The translations under genes were made by a program, and so were the position numbers. From positions 1-27,470 of the forward strand of contig DATAXP010000079.1 of NCBI GenBank assembly GCA_036272935.1: a stretch of 27,470 nucleotides of DNA. The letters are read 5' to 3'. The stretch comes from DATAXP01 sp036272935 (GTDB lineage: Bacteria; Planctomycetota; Planctomycetia; Pirellulales; PNKZ01). This document shows positions 1 through 7,202 of this stretch, one piece after another. Position 1 is the first letter of the stretch. The number at the start of each line of letters is the position of its first letter. The notes beneath the pieces are model-generated. The model was not told the DNA's origin. It did not search any database and saw only the letters and a program-made list of their open reading frames with translations.

Positions 1-2
1 TG

Positions 3-41
3 TACGCCCGCGACGAGAAAGCGCTACGGGCGGGCAAGTAG
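3..41 (+). CDS. C-terminal end of a truncated protein (partial)
   Basis: Twelve in-frame codons run from the left edge of the window to a TAG stop, reading YARDEKALRAGK. The charged, lysine-ending tail looks like a normal protein C-terminus, and the stop lies exactly at the left edge of the REP hairpin that follows. The remainder of the gene is outside the window, so no function can be given. The other two plus-strand frames stay open longer but run through the hairpin, which makes this frame the most natural ending. This is an inference from a very short stretch. Confidence 0.35.
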   Translation, partial: YARDEKALRAGK

Positions 42-102
42 CCCGAAGCGCCAGCGAGGGATGAGGCGGGTACACGCGCCATCCCTCGCTGGCGCGTCGG
101 GC
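41..102. repeat. REP-like hairpin, 22-bp arms
   Basis: Positions 41-62 and 81-102 are reverse complements with one mismatch in 22 (gcccgaagcgccagcgaggg against its partner), separated by an 18-base loop. The hairpin lies between the end of the truncated plus-strand gene and the end of the convergent minus-strand sigma gene, so it may act as a two-way transcript end. There is no T-tract. The TAG stop of the left gene overlaps its edge. Confidence 0.75.
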
Positions 103-125
103 TGGTATTGACGGACTCATTGCCC

Positions 126-1814
126 TTACGCAATTCCCGCGTCGTCGATGTAGCCCAGCAGCTCACGGCAGCGCATTGGGTGCTGGAGCTTGCGTACTGC
201 CTTGGCCTCGATCTGGCGGACGCGTTCGCGGGTGACCGAAAAAATCTTGCCGACCTCTTCCAGCGTGTACGAGTAGCCGTCGGCCAGGCCGTAGCGGAGC
301 CGCAGGATTTCGCGCTCGCGGTAATTCAGGCTCGACAGCACGTCGTTCACGTGGCGCTTGAGCGAGTCCTGCGTGATGTCGTGCAGGGCGTCGACTTCGC
401 GGTGGTCTTGGATGAACTCGCCGAAGAAACTGTCGTCGACGTCGCCGACCGGCTGATCCAGCGACAACGGTTGCCGCGTCATCTTCATCACGCAGCGGGC
501 CTCGTCGAGCGTCAGGCCGGTCTGCTCGGCCATCTCTTCGAGCGTCGGCTCGCGGCCGAACTGCTGCAAGTAGTCGCGGGTCACGCTGCGCACCTTTCCG
601 ATCGTCTCGATCATGTGGACCGGCAGGCGAATGGTGCGGCTCTGATCGGCCAGCGAACGGGTGATCGCCTGGCGAATCCACCACGTGGCGTAGGTCGAGA
701 ACTTGAATCCGCGGGCGTGCTCGAACTTATCGACGGCACGCATCAGGCCGGTGTTCCCCTCTTGGATCAGATCGAGGAAGCTGAGCCCGCGGTTGCGGTA
801 GCGCTTGGCGATCGACACCACTAGCCGCAAGTTGGCCGCCGAAAGCACGCGCTTCGCGGCGTCATATTCAACGCGGTAGCTGGCCGTGCGCGTCGATCGC
901 TTATGCAGCGTCGTGGGGCTTTCGAGCGTGATCCGCATCAGGTACCGCAGCTCCTTGCGCAGCTTGGCGACCAGCGCTTCGTTCCCGGCACTCGACTCGG
1001 CCGCCTTCAGCTCGCCGGCAACCGCAGTCATCCGCCGGGCAATCTGGTCGAGCGTCTCGACGAGCGGCTGCAGGCGCTGCGTCCGCAGACGCAGCTCCTC
1101 GATCAGCCGGATGGCCTTGTGGCGCCGCTGGAGCAGTCGATGCCAGACCGACTGCCGCTCAGCGGCGCCGTGATTCTTGCTGATCACGATCCGAAAATCG
1201 TGACGGTTCTGTTCCAACAGATGGTCGAGCGTGTGCAGGTTCGGCCCCAACAGGGCGAGGATCTGCTTCTTCTCGCTGGCGTTGGTCACCGACACGTCCA
1301 CCGTGCGATCGAGCCGCAGCTCGCCGTTGCGCACTTTCTTGAGCAGGTTCACGGCCCCTTGCAGGATGAAATCGCTGCACAGCAGGCTGCGCCGATAACG
1401 AGTGCGCGAACTCTCGATCCGCTTGGCCGCCGAGATTTCCTGCTCGCGGTTCATCAGCGGAATCTCGCCCATCTGCATCAGGTAGATGCGGATCGGATCG
1501 TCGATGTGATCCGTGATCGCGATGCTTTCCAGTTCTTCTTCCTCCGGTGCGGCGATGGCCTCGTCGCTGGCTTGCTCGTCGAACGCCTCGACCAACTCGA
1601 TCGGCGCTTCGTCGGCCTCGAAATCGAGGCCGAGCGGCGCCCCCTCGGCGTCGTCGCTGCCGCGAACGTGCTTCGCCGTGCTCGGCTTGGCTGGCCGCGA
1701 AGGTTTCGCTGCCGGTGTTTTGTGAGTAGCGGCCTTATGAACAGCAGCCTTGTGAGCGGGGGCTTTGCGAGCCGGGGCTTTCTTCGAGGGCTTTTTCAAG
1801 GCGATGGCTTCCAT
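126..1814 (-). CDS. rpoD: RNA polymerase sigma-70 factor, RpoD-like, with Lys/Ala-rich N-terminal tail
   Basis: This is a 562-residue group 1/2 sigma factor that directs RNA polymerase core to promoters. Region 1.2 is near residues 105-135 (DDPIRIYLMQMGEIPL). Region 2 is near 325-402, with the LDLIQEGNTGLMRAVDKF helix and the -10 reading helix around TYATWWIRQAITRSLADQ. Region 3 is near 403-470. Region 4 is near 494-555, with EEVGKIFSVTRERVRQIEAK as the -35 helix-turn-helix. Residues about 145-325 form the long, poorly conserved linker between 1.2 and 2. Residues 7-50 are a Lys/Ala/Pro/His-rich tail resembling histone H1, followed by an acidic stretch to about residue 97; classical region 1.1 is not evident. 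The ATG at 1814 was chosen because the 32 codons upstream look non-coding. It could be the housekeeping factor or one of several RpoD paralogues. Confidence 0.93.
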   Translation of the reverse strand: MEAIALKKPSKKAPARKAPAHKAAVHKAATHKTPAAKPSRPAKPSTAKHVRGSDDAEGAPLGLDFEADEAPIELVEAFDEQASDEAIAAPEEEELESIAITDHIDDPIRIYLMQMGEIPLMNREQEISAAKRIESSRTRYRRSLLCSDFILQGAVNLLKKVRNGELRLDRTVDVSVTNASEKKQILALLGPNLHTLDHLLEQNRHDFRIVISKNHGAAERQSVWHRLLQRRHKAIRLIEELRLRTQRLQPLVETLDQIARRMTAVAGELKAAESSAGNEALVAKLRKELRYLMRITLESPTTLHKRSTRTASYRVEYDAAKRVLSAANLRLVVSIAKRYRNRGLSFLDLIQEGNTGLMRAVDKFEHARGFKFSTYATWWIRQAITRSLADQSRTIRLPVHMIETIGKVRSVTRDYLQQFGREPTLEEMAEQTGLTLDEARCVMKMTRQPLSLDQPVGDVDDSFFGEFIQDHREVDALHDITQDSLKRHVNDVLSSLNYREREILRLRYGLADGYSYTLEEVGKIFSVTRERVRQIEAKAVRKLQHPMRCRELLGYIDDAGIA

Positions 1815-1925
1815 GGGAGTTGTTCGCTTTCTTGTCCGCGACGCAGGGGGAAGCCCCGAGAAAGCATCTGCGGTGCCGCAACGCGAGGGCAGACCCAAGT
1901 GCCCGCGCAAGTCGTTGAACAGCCC

Positions 1926-1953
1926 CGCTTAGCGGCGGCCGTCCCCGGCCGCC
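1926..1953. repeat. REP-like palindrome, CGCTTAGCGGC family (copy 1)
   Basis: The sequence cgcttagcggcggccg is followed by tcccc and ggccgcc, giving a GC-only hairpin. It begins with the same CGCTTAGCGGC word as the elements at 11104-11130 (opposite orientation) and 25619-25645. It lies in the leader region between the divergent sigma-factor and carboxyltransferase genes. This copy is more diverged than the other two. Confidence 0.5.
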
Positions 1954-2029
1954 ATCTCCGCCGCCGCGTGGCGTTCCCGCAACACGGCGCGCCACGGAAG
2001 TGTTGAGATTCCGCAACCGCCGCCGGGGT

Positions 2030-2038
2030 TGCTAAGAT
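2030..2038 (+). promoter_or_regulatory. Candidate extended -10 promoter for the carboxyltransferase operon
   Basis: TGCTAAGAT is a TGn plus TAAGAT extended -10 element (5 of 6 to TATAAT) in otherwise GC-rich DNA. No -35 hexamer is evident 16-18 bases upstream. A start site six to seven bases downstream would fall near 2045, only about two bases before the chosen ATG at 2047, implying an almost leaderless transcript. Supported by motif matching only. Confidence 0.35.
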
Positions 2039-2046
2039 GCCCTGGC

Positions 2047-3687
2047 ATGGCACGCTCCGCATCCGATGATCTCGCCACCCTGGCCCGCCACATTGCCGAC
2101 GAGGCCGCTCGTATCGAGCTGGGCGGCGGCCCCGACGCGATTGCCCGGCAGCACGCCAAGCATCGGCTCACGGCCCGCGAGCGCATCGCCCGGCTGATCG
2201 ATCCCGGTACGCAGTTTCCCGGCACACCGTTCCTCGAGTTCGGCCTGTGGGCCGGCTGGGAGATGTATGCCGAGTATGGCGGAGCGCCGGCCGCGGGTGT
2301 GGTGTGCGGCGTGGGGATCGTCGCCGGCCGGCGGCAGATGATCATCGCCAACGACGCCACCGTGAAGGCCGGTGCGTTCTTTCCCGCGACAGCCAAAAAA
2401 GTGCTGCGCGCCCAGCGGATCGCGTTTCAAAATCGGCTGCCGTTGGTGTACCTGGTCGATTCGGCCGGCGTGTTCCTGCCGTTGCAGGAAGACGTGTTCC
2501 CGGACGAAGACGATTTCGGCCGCATCTTTCGCAACAACGCTGTGATGAGCGCCGCGGGGCTGCCGCAAATCTCCGCGATCATGGGCAACTGCGTGGCCGG
2601 CGGCGGCTACCTGCCGGTGCTCTGCGACAAGCTGCTGATGACCGACGGCTCGGGCCTCTACCTTGCCGGCCCGGCACTGGTGCGTAGCGCGATCGGCCAG
2701 CAAGCCACGAGCGACGAGCTCGGTGGAGCGGTGATGCACGCGCAAGTATCGGGCACGATCGACTACCGCGACCCCACCGACGAAGCCTGTCTCGCCCGGC
2801 TCCGCGAGTTGATCGCGCTCGGCACTCCCGATCCCGCTCAGTGCCCGGCGCCGTTTCGGCGGCAACACCCGGTCGCCCCGGCCCGCCCGGCCGCTGATAT
2901 CTACAAGCTCGTCGACCCCAATCCTCGCCGCGATTACGAGGTGCGCGATGTGCTCTCGTGCATTGTCGACGCCCATTCGTTTCAGGAATACAAGCCCGAG
3001 TACGGTCAGTCGGTGGTCTGCGGCACCGCGCGGCTCGGCGGGTTCAGCGTCGGCATCGTCGCCAACCAGCATCACACCGTCCGCCCGGCCGACGGTCCGA
3101 TCCAGTTCGGCGGCGTGCTGTACGTCGATAGTGCCGAGAAGGCGGCGCGGTTCGTGATGAACTGCAACCAGGACTGGCTGCCGATCGTGTTCCTGCAAGA
3201 TGTGAACGGGTTCATGGTCGGCCGCGACAGCGAGCGTTCCGGTATTATCAAGGCCGGGGCGAAGCTGGTGAGTGCGATCAGCAATTCGCGCGTCCCCAAG
3301 CTGACGGTGATCGTCGGCGGATCGTTCGGCGCCGGCAACTACGCACTGTGCGGCAAGGCGTTCGATCCGCGGCTGATCTACGCCTGGCCCAGCGCACGCT
3401 GCGCCGTGATGGGAGGCGAACAGGCCACGGGCACCTTGCTCGAGATCACGATCAAAAGCCTCGAACGCCAGGGGCACGCCGTCGATGCCGCCGAGCTGGC
3501 CGCCGTGCGCGACAAGGTGAAGGGGGACTACGAACGGCAGATGGACGTGCGCTACGCCGCCGCCCGCGGCTGGATCGACCGGATCATCGACCCCGCGGCC
3601 ACACGCGACGAACTGATCGCCGCTCTGGAAATCGTCACTCGCCAGGCGGACACCGAACCCTATCGCCTCGGCGTGTTCCAGGTTTGA
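2047..3687 (+). CDS. Acyl-CoA carboxylase carboxyltransferase (beta) subunit, methylcrotonyl/geranyl-CoA type
   Basis: This 546-residue protein is a biotin-dependent carboxyltransferase, which moves CO2 from carboxybiotin to an acyl-CoA. The N-half crotonase-like domain contains VDSAGVFLPLQEDVFPDEDD (about 137-156) and the oxyanion-type stretch IMGNCVAGGGYLPV (about 178). The C-half has FLQDVNGFMVGRDSERSGI (about 383), GGSFGAGNYALCGKAF (about 423) and MGGEQATGTLLEI (about 455). These match methylcrotonyl-CoA carboxylase beta more closely than propionyl-CoA carboxylase beta. An in-frame TTG lies at 2029, but ATG 2047 gives a conventional N-terminus. The gene heads an operon with AtuA-like proteins and a hydratase, so a branched or terpenoid acyl-CoA substrate is likely by inference. 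The biotin carboxylase/biotin carrier subunit it needs is not in this window. Confidence 0.93.
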   Translation: MARSASDDLATLARHIADEAARIELGGGPDAIARQHAKHRLTARERIARLIDPGTQFPGTPFLEFGLWAGWEMYAEYGGAPAAGVVCGVGIVAGRRQMIIANDATVKAGAFFPATAKKVLRAQRIAFQNRLPLVYLVDSAGVFLPLQEDVFPDEDDFGRIFRNNAVMSAAGLPQISAIMGNCVAGGGYLPVLCDKLLMTDGSGLYLAGPALVRSAIGQQATSDELGGAVMHAQVSGTIDYRDPTDEACLARLRELIALGTPDPAQCPAPFRRQHPVAPARPAADIYKLVDPNPRRDYEVRDVLSCIVDAHSFQEYKPEYGQSVVCGTARLGGFSVGIVANQHHTVRPADGPIQFGGVLYVDSAEKAARFVMNCNQDWLPIVFLQDVNGFMVGRDSERSGIIKAGAKLVSAISNSRVPKLTVIVGGSFGAGNYALCGKAFDPRLIYAWPSARCAVMGGEQATGTLLEITIKSLERQGHAVDAAELAAVRDKVKGDYERQMDVRYAAARGWIDRIIDPAATRDELIAALEIVTRQADTEPYRLGVFQV

Positions 3688-3691
3688 AATT

Positions 3692-3773
3692 GAACCCGCG
3701 GATAAACGCAGATGAACGCAGATAGAATACCTTTGCTGCCCCATCTGCGTGCATCTGCGTGCATCTGCGGTTC
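3692..3773. repeat. Hairpin repeat with tandem CGCAGATGA words
   Basis: The left arm at 3692-3723 repeats a word of about ten bases (ACGCAGATGA type) three times. The right arm at 3743-3773 (atctgcgtgcatctgcgtgc onward) is its imperfect reverse complement, so the region folds into a long stem with a loop of about 19 bases. It fills the 93-base gap between the carboxyltransferase stop and the AtuA-like start. No T-tract follows, so it more likely affects mRNA stability or arose as a mobile palindrome than as a strong terminator. Confidence 0.8.
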
Positions 3774-3780
3774 CTGTTTC

Positions 3781-5154
3781 ATGAAGACCATTCGCATTGG
3801 CAACGGCGCGGGATTCTTGGGGGACAACCTCAATGCCCCGCGCCGCCTGGCTCTGGCGGGCGGGCTCGACTATCTCACGCTCGAATATCTCGCCGAGCTG
3901 ACACTGTCGATCCTGGCCCGCAACCGCGAAAAGAACCCATCGACCGGCTACGCCGAAGATTTTCTCACGGTGCTGGCGTCGCTGGTGCCGGTGCTGAAGG
4001 CGCAGCCGCAATTGAAGATCGTCACCAACGGCGGCGGCATGAACCCCGAGGCCTGCGCTCGGCGTGCTTCGCAGATTCTGGTTGATGCCGGACTCGGCGA
4101 CACCTCGATCGGCGTCGTCACTGGCGACGATTTATTGCCGCGACTCGCTGAACTGCAGGCCGCTGGCTGCGACTTCACCAACCTCGACACCGGCTTGCCT
4201 CTTCGCGACCTGCAAAAGGAAATCGTCAGCGCCAACGCGTATCTCGGTGCACAACCGATTGCCGCGGCGCTTGGCGGCGGCGCCGGGATCGTCATCACCG
4301 GCCGCGTCGCCGATGCCTCGCTCACCGTCGGCCCCGCGATGCACGAGTTCGGCGGCTCGTGGACCGATTGGAACCGCCTGGCCGGCATGAGCGTGGCCGG
4401 GCACCTCATCGAGTGCGGCGCGCAGACGACCGGCGCGTTCTATCCCCACTGGCACGAGATCGACCTGGCCAGCGTCGGCTACCCAATCGCCGAGCTGAGC
4501 GAGGACGGTAGTTGCGTCATCACCAAGCCTGCTGGCACCGGTGGGCGCGTGAATCGTGAGACGGCATGCGAACAACTAGTGTACGAGATCGGTGACCCAG
4601 CACATTACCTTACGCCGGATGTCGATGTCGATTTCACGACCGTCGAGGTGGAAGACGTTGGTCCCGACCGGGTGCGCGTCTCCGGCGCGACCGGCCGAGC
4701 GGCGCCGGAGCAATTGAAGGTGTCGCTGGCGTATCGCGACGGTTACATGGCCGGCGGGCAGTTGCTGGTTTACGGGCACGACTGCGTGGCCAAGGCCCGC
4801 GAGTGCGGGCGGATCATCCTCGAGCGGCTGCGCGCTGCGGGGTACGACTACGAGCGCTCGCTGATCGAATGCCTCGGCGCAGGCGACGGCGTGCCTGGGC
4901 TTGCCTCTTCGCGGGCCAGCGATCCAACAGAAGTAATGTTGCGCCTTTCGGTCCACGACCCGCGGCGCGAAGCATGCGAACGCTTCACGCGCGAGTTCGC
5001 ACCCTTGGCAACCAGCGGCCCCGCGGGGTTGGCCGGTTACACGGCAGCGCGCGGCGCAGTGCGCCCGGTGTTGGCGTACTGGCCGACACTGGTGCCGCGG
5101 GACATCGCTAAACCGCAAGCGGACGTGCGGGCCGCGAAGGATTGGGTCGCATGA
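3781..5154 (+). CDS. DUF1446 / AtuA-like protein (acyclic terpene utilisation family)
   Basis: This 457-residue protein starts KTIRIGNGAGFLGDNLNAPR and continues with GLDYLTLEYLAELTLSILAR, which is typical of the DUF1446 family that includes Pseudomonas AtuA. Other family stretches are VTNGGGMNPEAC (about 81) and ITGRVADASLTVGP (about 172). Its biochemical role is not established; in Pseudomonas the gene clusters with geranyl-CoA carboxylase and is needed for growth on citronellol. ATG 3781 was preferred to an upstream in-frame ATG at 3712 because that one lies inside the hairpin repeat. The stop overlaps the next start as ATGA. Many family members are about 590 residues with an extra C-terminal domain; here that domain is a separate gene immediately downstream. 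Confidence 0.88.
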   Translation: MKTIRIGNGAGFLGDNLNAPRRLALAGGLDYLTLEYLAELTLSILARNREKNPSTGYAEDFLTVLASLVPVLKAQPQLKIVTNGGGMNPEACARRASQILVDAGLGDTSIGVVTGDDLLPRLAELQAAGCDFTNLDTGLPLRDLQKEIVSANAYLGAQPIAAALGGGAGIVITGRVADASLTVGPAMHEFGGSWTDWNRLAGMSVAGHLIECGAQTTGAFYPHWHEIDLASVGYPIAELSEDGSCVITKPAGTGGRVNRETACEQLVYEIGDPAHYLTPDVDVDFTTVEVEDVGPDRVRVSGATGRAAPEQLKVSLAYRDGYMAGGQLLVYGHDCVAKARECGRIILERLRAAGYDYERSLIECLGAGDGVPGLASSRASDPTEVMLRLSVHDPRREACERFTREFAPLATSGPAGLAGYTAARGAVRPVLAYWPTLVPRDIAKPQADVRAAKDWVA

Positions 5155-5504
5155 ACACCATTACTCTCGGCCAGCTCGCCCACGCCCGCAGCGGCGACAA
5201 GGGAAATCATGCCAATATCGGCGTGATCGCGTACACGGCGGAGGGCTTTTGCTTTTTGCGCGACACGCTCACGGCGGAGCGCGTGAATGAATACTTTGCC
5301 GGGCTGGGGACATCGCGCGTCGAGCGCTACGAGCTGCCAAGAATTGGGGCACTGAACTTTGTGCTGTTCGACGCTCTCGGCGGCGGGGCGAGCCGGTCGC
5401 TGCGCATCGACACGCAAGGGAAATTGCTGAGCACGGCGATCATGGAACTGCCGCTGTCGGCGCCGAAAAATCTGTCCGCCATGTTGCGAGGAAGCGCGTC
5501 GTAA
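5151..5504 (+). CDS. AtuA C-terminal-like domain, encoded separately
   Basis: This 117-residue protein opens with LGQLAHARSGDKGNHANIGV, the signature of the small C-terminal domain that follows DUF1446 in longer AtuA proteins. Its ATG overlaps the upstream TGA by four bases, implying translational coupling and probably a complex of the two chains that rebuilds the fused form. A second family-like stretch is ELPRIGALNFVLFDALGGGA (about residues 64-83). No active-site residues can be assigned. The final codons, gcg-tcg-taa, lie inside a small palindrome, so the repeat appears to supply the stop. Confidence 0.85.
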   Translation: MNTITLGQLAHARSGDKGNHANIGVIAYTAEGFCFLRDTLTAERVNEYFAGLGTSRVERYELPRIGALNFVLFDALGGGASRSLRIDTQGKLLSTAIMELPLSAPKNLSAMLRGSAS

Positions 5505-5519
5505 ACGACGCGGCTAACC
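5495..5519. repeat. Partial REP palindrome at the stop of the AtuA C-terminal gene
   Basis: cgcgtcg (5495-5501), loop taaa, and cgacgcg (5506-5512) form a seven-pair stem, continuing into gcggctaac. The second half closely resembles the right half of the palindrome at 17819-17866 (gcgtcgcaagcgacgcggct). The TAA in the loop is the stop codon of the preceding gene. It is probably a remnant of the TTTAGCCG cloverleaf family. Confidence 0.55.
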
Positions 5520-6299
5520 ATGCCCCTGCTCAAAGTCCACATTCACGAGCACACTGGGACAATCATCCTGTCGCGCCCGGAAAAGCGCAATGCCTTGAGC
5601 CGCGCCCTGCTGGCCGAGTTGGACCAGGCGCTCGGCGATCTGCACCTGGAGCGGCGCGTGCGGGCGGTGGTGCTCACCGGCGCGGGGCCGGCGTTCTGCG
5701 CCGGCATGGACCTAGCCGAGATGCTCGCCACGAGCAAGGAGCCCGACGCCCAGGAGCAATGGCGCAACGATGCGCTGGTGTATCACGACCTGATGCTCAC
5801 CATGTTGCGCTTCCCCAAGCCACTGATCGCGGCGGTCAATGGTCCGGCGCTCGCGGGTGGCGCCGGGCTGATGCTGGCCTGCGACATCGTGGTGGCGTCC
5901 CAGGGCGCGAAGTTCGGCCTGCCCGAACCGCTGCGCGGCATTACGGCGGGCATCGTCGCGCCGCTGTTGCAGTTCCGCATCGGTGGCGGACAAGCGGGAC
6001 GGCTGCTGATGACCGCCGTCACGATCGACGCGGCCGAGGCGCTGCGGATCGGCGCTTTCCACGAGATCGTGGCCGACGATCATCTGTGGCCGCGGGCCCA
6101 CGAGATTGCCACGCAGTGCGCCCGCTGCGCTCCCGAAGCGCTGCAACTCACCAAGCGGATGCTGAACGAAACAATCGGCGAGAACTTGACCACACTGCTC
6201 GCCGCTGGCGCGGCGGTCAGCGCTACGGCCCGCACGACCGAGGCGGCTGCTGAAGGGCTGGCCGCATTTGCTGAGAAACGCGAGCCGCGATGGCTGTAG
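5520..6299 (+). CDS. Enoyl-CoA hydratase/isomerase family protein
   Basis: This 259-residue crotonase-fold enzyme probably hydrates an alpha,beta-unsaturated acyl-CoA. The first oxyanion-hole segment is GPAFCAGMDLAEM (about 56-68), and the second is AAVNGPALAGGAGLMLACDI (about 104-123). The stretch FGLPEPLRGITAGIVAPLL (about 134-152) carries the PE position that is the first catalytic Glu in hydratases. Length is normal for the family. It is the last gene of the operon, 15 bases after the AtuA C-terminal gene. By analogy with the liu and atu clusters it would hydrate a 3-methylglutaconyl-CoA or isohexenylglutaconyl-CoA-like product of the carboxylase; the sequence alone does not fix the substrate. 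Confidence 0.92.
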   Translation: MPLLKVHIHEHTGTIILSRPEKRNALSRALLAELDQALGDLHLERRVRAVVLTGAGPAFCAGMDLAEMLATSKEPDAQEQWRNDALVYHDLMLTMLRFPKPLIAAVNGPALAGGAGLMLACDIVVASQGAKFGLPEPLRGITAGIVAPLLQFRIGGGQAGRLLMTAVTIDAAEALRIGAFHEIVADDHLWPRAHEIATQCARCAPEALQLTKRMLNETIGENLTTLLAAGAAVSATARTTEAAAEGLAAFAEKREPRWL

Positions 6300-6362
6300 T
6301 TTAGCCGGCGAGCTTGCTCGCCGCGTCCTGCGGCGCGCGGCGGACAAGTCCGCCGGCTAAAC
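6299..6362. repeat. TTTAGCCG cloverleaf-like REP element between convergent genes
   Basis: The outer stem is perfect over 12 pairs: gtttagccggcg at 6299-6310 and cgccggctaaac at 6351-6362. Inside are gcgag-cttg-ctcgc, a GC-rich middle segment and ggcgga-caag-tccgcc, so the whole can fold as a multi-arm structure. It fills the gap between the convergent hydratase and HisA-like genes. The hydratase TAG abuts the left arm, and the HisA-like TAG is the TTTAG of the right arm read on the minus strand. A two-way terminator role is possible but lacks a T-tract. Confidence 0.8.
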
Positions 6363-7067
6363 ACCTTCGATTTCGGCGCGCGTAAGTCGGCCATCGTGCA
6401 GAGCGCTGGCGACGAGCGCGGCATCGCAGCCGGCGGCTGCGAGCGATTCGAGATCAGCCGGCCCGCGCACGCCGCCGCCGGCGATCAGTTCGATGTGCGG
6501 CGAAAGCTCACGTATCTCGCGGCAGAGTGTTTCCGTGCCGACTCCGTAGGCGACGCCGACGCGGACCAGGTCGAGCACCATGAGCCGTTCGACTCCGGCT
6601 TCGACGGCGAGGCAGGCTGCGTCGAGCGGCGAAATGCCTTGCCATACCGCTGCGGTGCCGAACCAGCCGCCGTCGTGCAGATCGAGGCTGAAAACGAAGC
6701 GCTCGGGGCCAACCGCCGCCAGTAGTTCCGCGACTCCTTCGGGACCGTCGATCGATTCGCTGCCGACAACCATTCGCGACGCCGTGATCGTGCTTGCCGC
6801 GCGCGCGCCGGCATCGATCCAAAGTTGCAGGCCGCAAGCGGCGATCGCGTCGTACGATGCGCGGTCCGGCTCGCGGCCGGCAATCGCGTCGAGATCGGCA
6901 ACGTAAGCCTGGTTGAATCCGAAGTGTTCGACGAGCGCTCGCGCCACCGTTGCAGGCTGTGCGTCGCGGCAGAGTGCGCTACGGACCGGGCGATACTCGC
7001 TGCGCCGCCCGGCGATGCCGCGTACCACGCAGCCGCCGAGCAGGTCGAGGACGGGGATCACGCGCAT
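6357..7067 (-). CDS. HisA/HisF-family TIM-barrel protein (proFAR isomerase-related)
   Basis: This 236-residue TIM barrel is related to HisA. The N-terminal strand VIPVLDLLGGCVVRG places an Asp at residue 8, matching the HisA catalytic Asp. The C-terminal phosphate-binding strands AGGGVRGPADLESL and ALVASALHDG are preserved. The second HisA signature (TDI-RDG) is instead VLDLVRVGVAYGVGTE, so the histidine-pathway reaction is doubtful. It resembles the HisA-related paralogues found in methanogens and some methylotrophs and planctomycetes (COG1411 type, from memory), whose function is poorly defined. No his gene is adjacent. Its stop lies in the REP arm shared with the hydratase. Confidence 0.8.
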   Translation of the reverse strand: MRVIPVLDLLGGCVVRGIAGRRSEYRPVRSALCRDAQPATVARALVEHFGFNQAYVADLDAIAGREPDRASYDAIAACGLQLWIDAGARAASTITASRMVVGSESIDGPEGVAELLAAVGPERFVFSLDLHDGGWFGTAAVWQGISPLDAACLAVEAGVERLMVLDLVRVGVAYGVGTETLCREIRELSPHIELIAGGGVRGPADLESLAAAGCDAALVASALHDGRLTRAEIEGV

Positions 7068-7076
7068 GGTGGTGAA

Positions 7077-7191
7077 TTGAACCGCAGAGAGCGCAGAGAA
7101 CGCAGGGAAGAACGCAGAGACGAGTTTCGAGAATAAGAATCCCTCTGCCGAACCTCCGCGTCCTCTGCGCCTCTGCGCCTCTGCGGTTCAA
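7077..7191. repeat. Hairpin repeat with tandem CGCAGAG words
   Basis: The left arm (7077 to about 7110, ttgaaccgcagagagcgcag onward) and right arm (about 7158-7191, ending ctctgcggttcaa) are imperfect reverse complements. Each arm is a run of CGCAGAG words with a period of about nine bases. The element fills the 135-base gap between the HisA-like gene and the upstream repeat-protein gene, both on the minus strand. Its construction resembles 3692-3773 but with a different word. Confidence 0.8.
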
Positions 7192-7202
7192 TGCCGCCGT
7201 TT

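Noticed and set aside
3692..3773. Tandem words considered as a CRISPR array
   Set aside because: Words are about ten bases with no unique spacers and are inverted across a loop; no cas genes are present.
2032..4011. 659-codon open frame on the minus strand
   Set aside because: It lies antisense to the carboxyltransferase, which has clear family motifs. Its translation is Arg/Ala/His-rich with no recognisable domain, as expected opposite GC-rich coding DNA.
6299..6362. Cloverleaf fold considered as a tRNA
   Set aside because: There is no anticodon loop, T-loop (GTTCRA) or CCA-ready acceptor pattern, and the outer stem of 12 pairs is too long.
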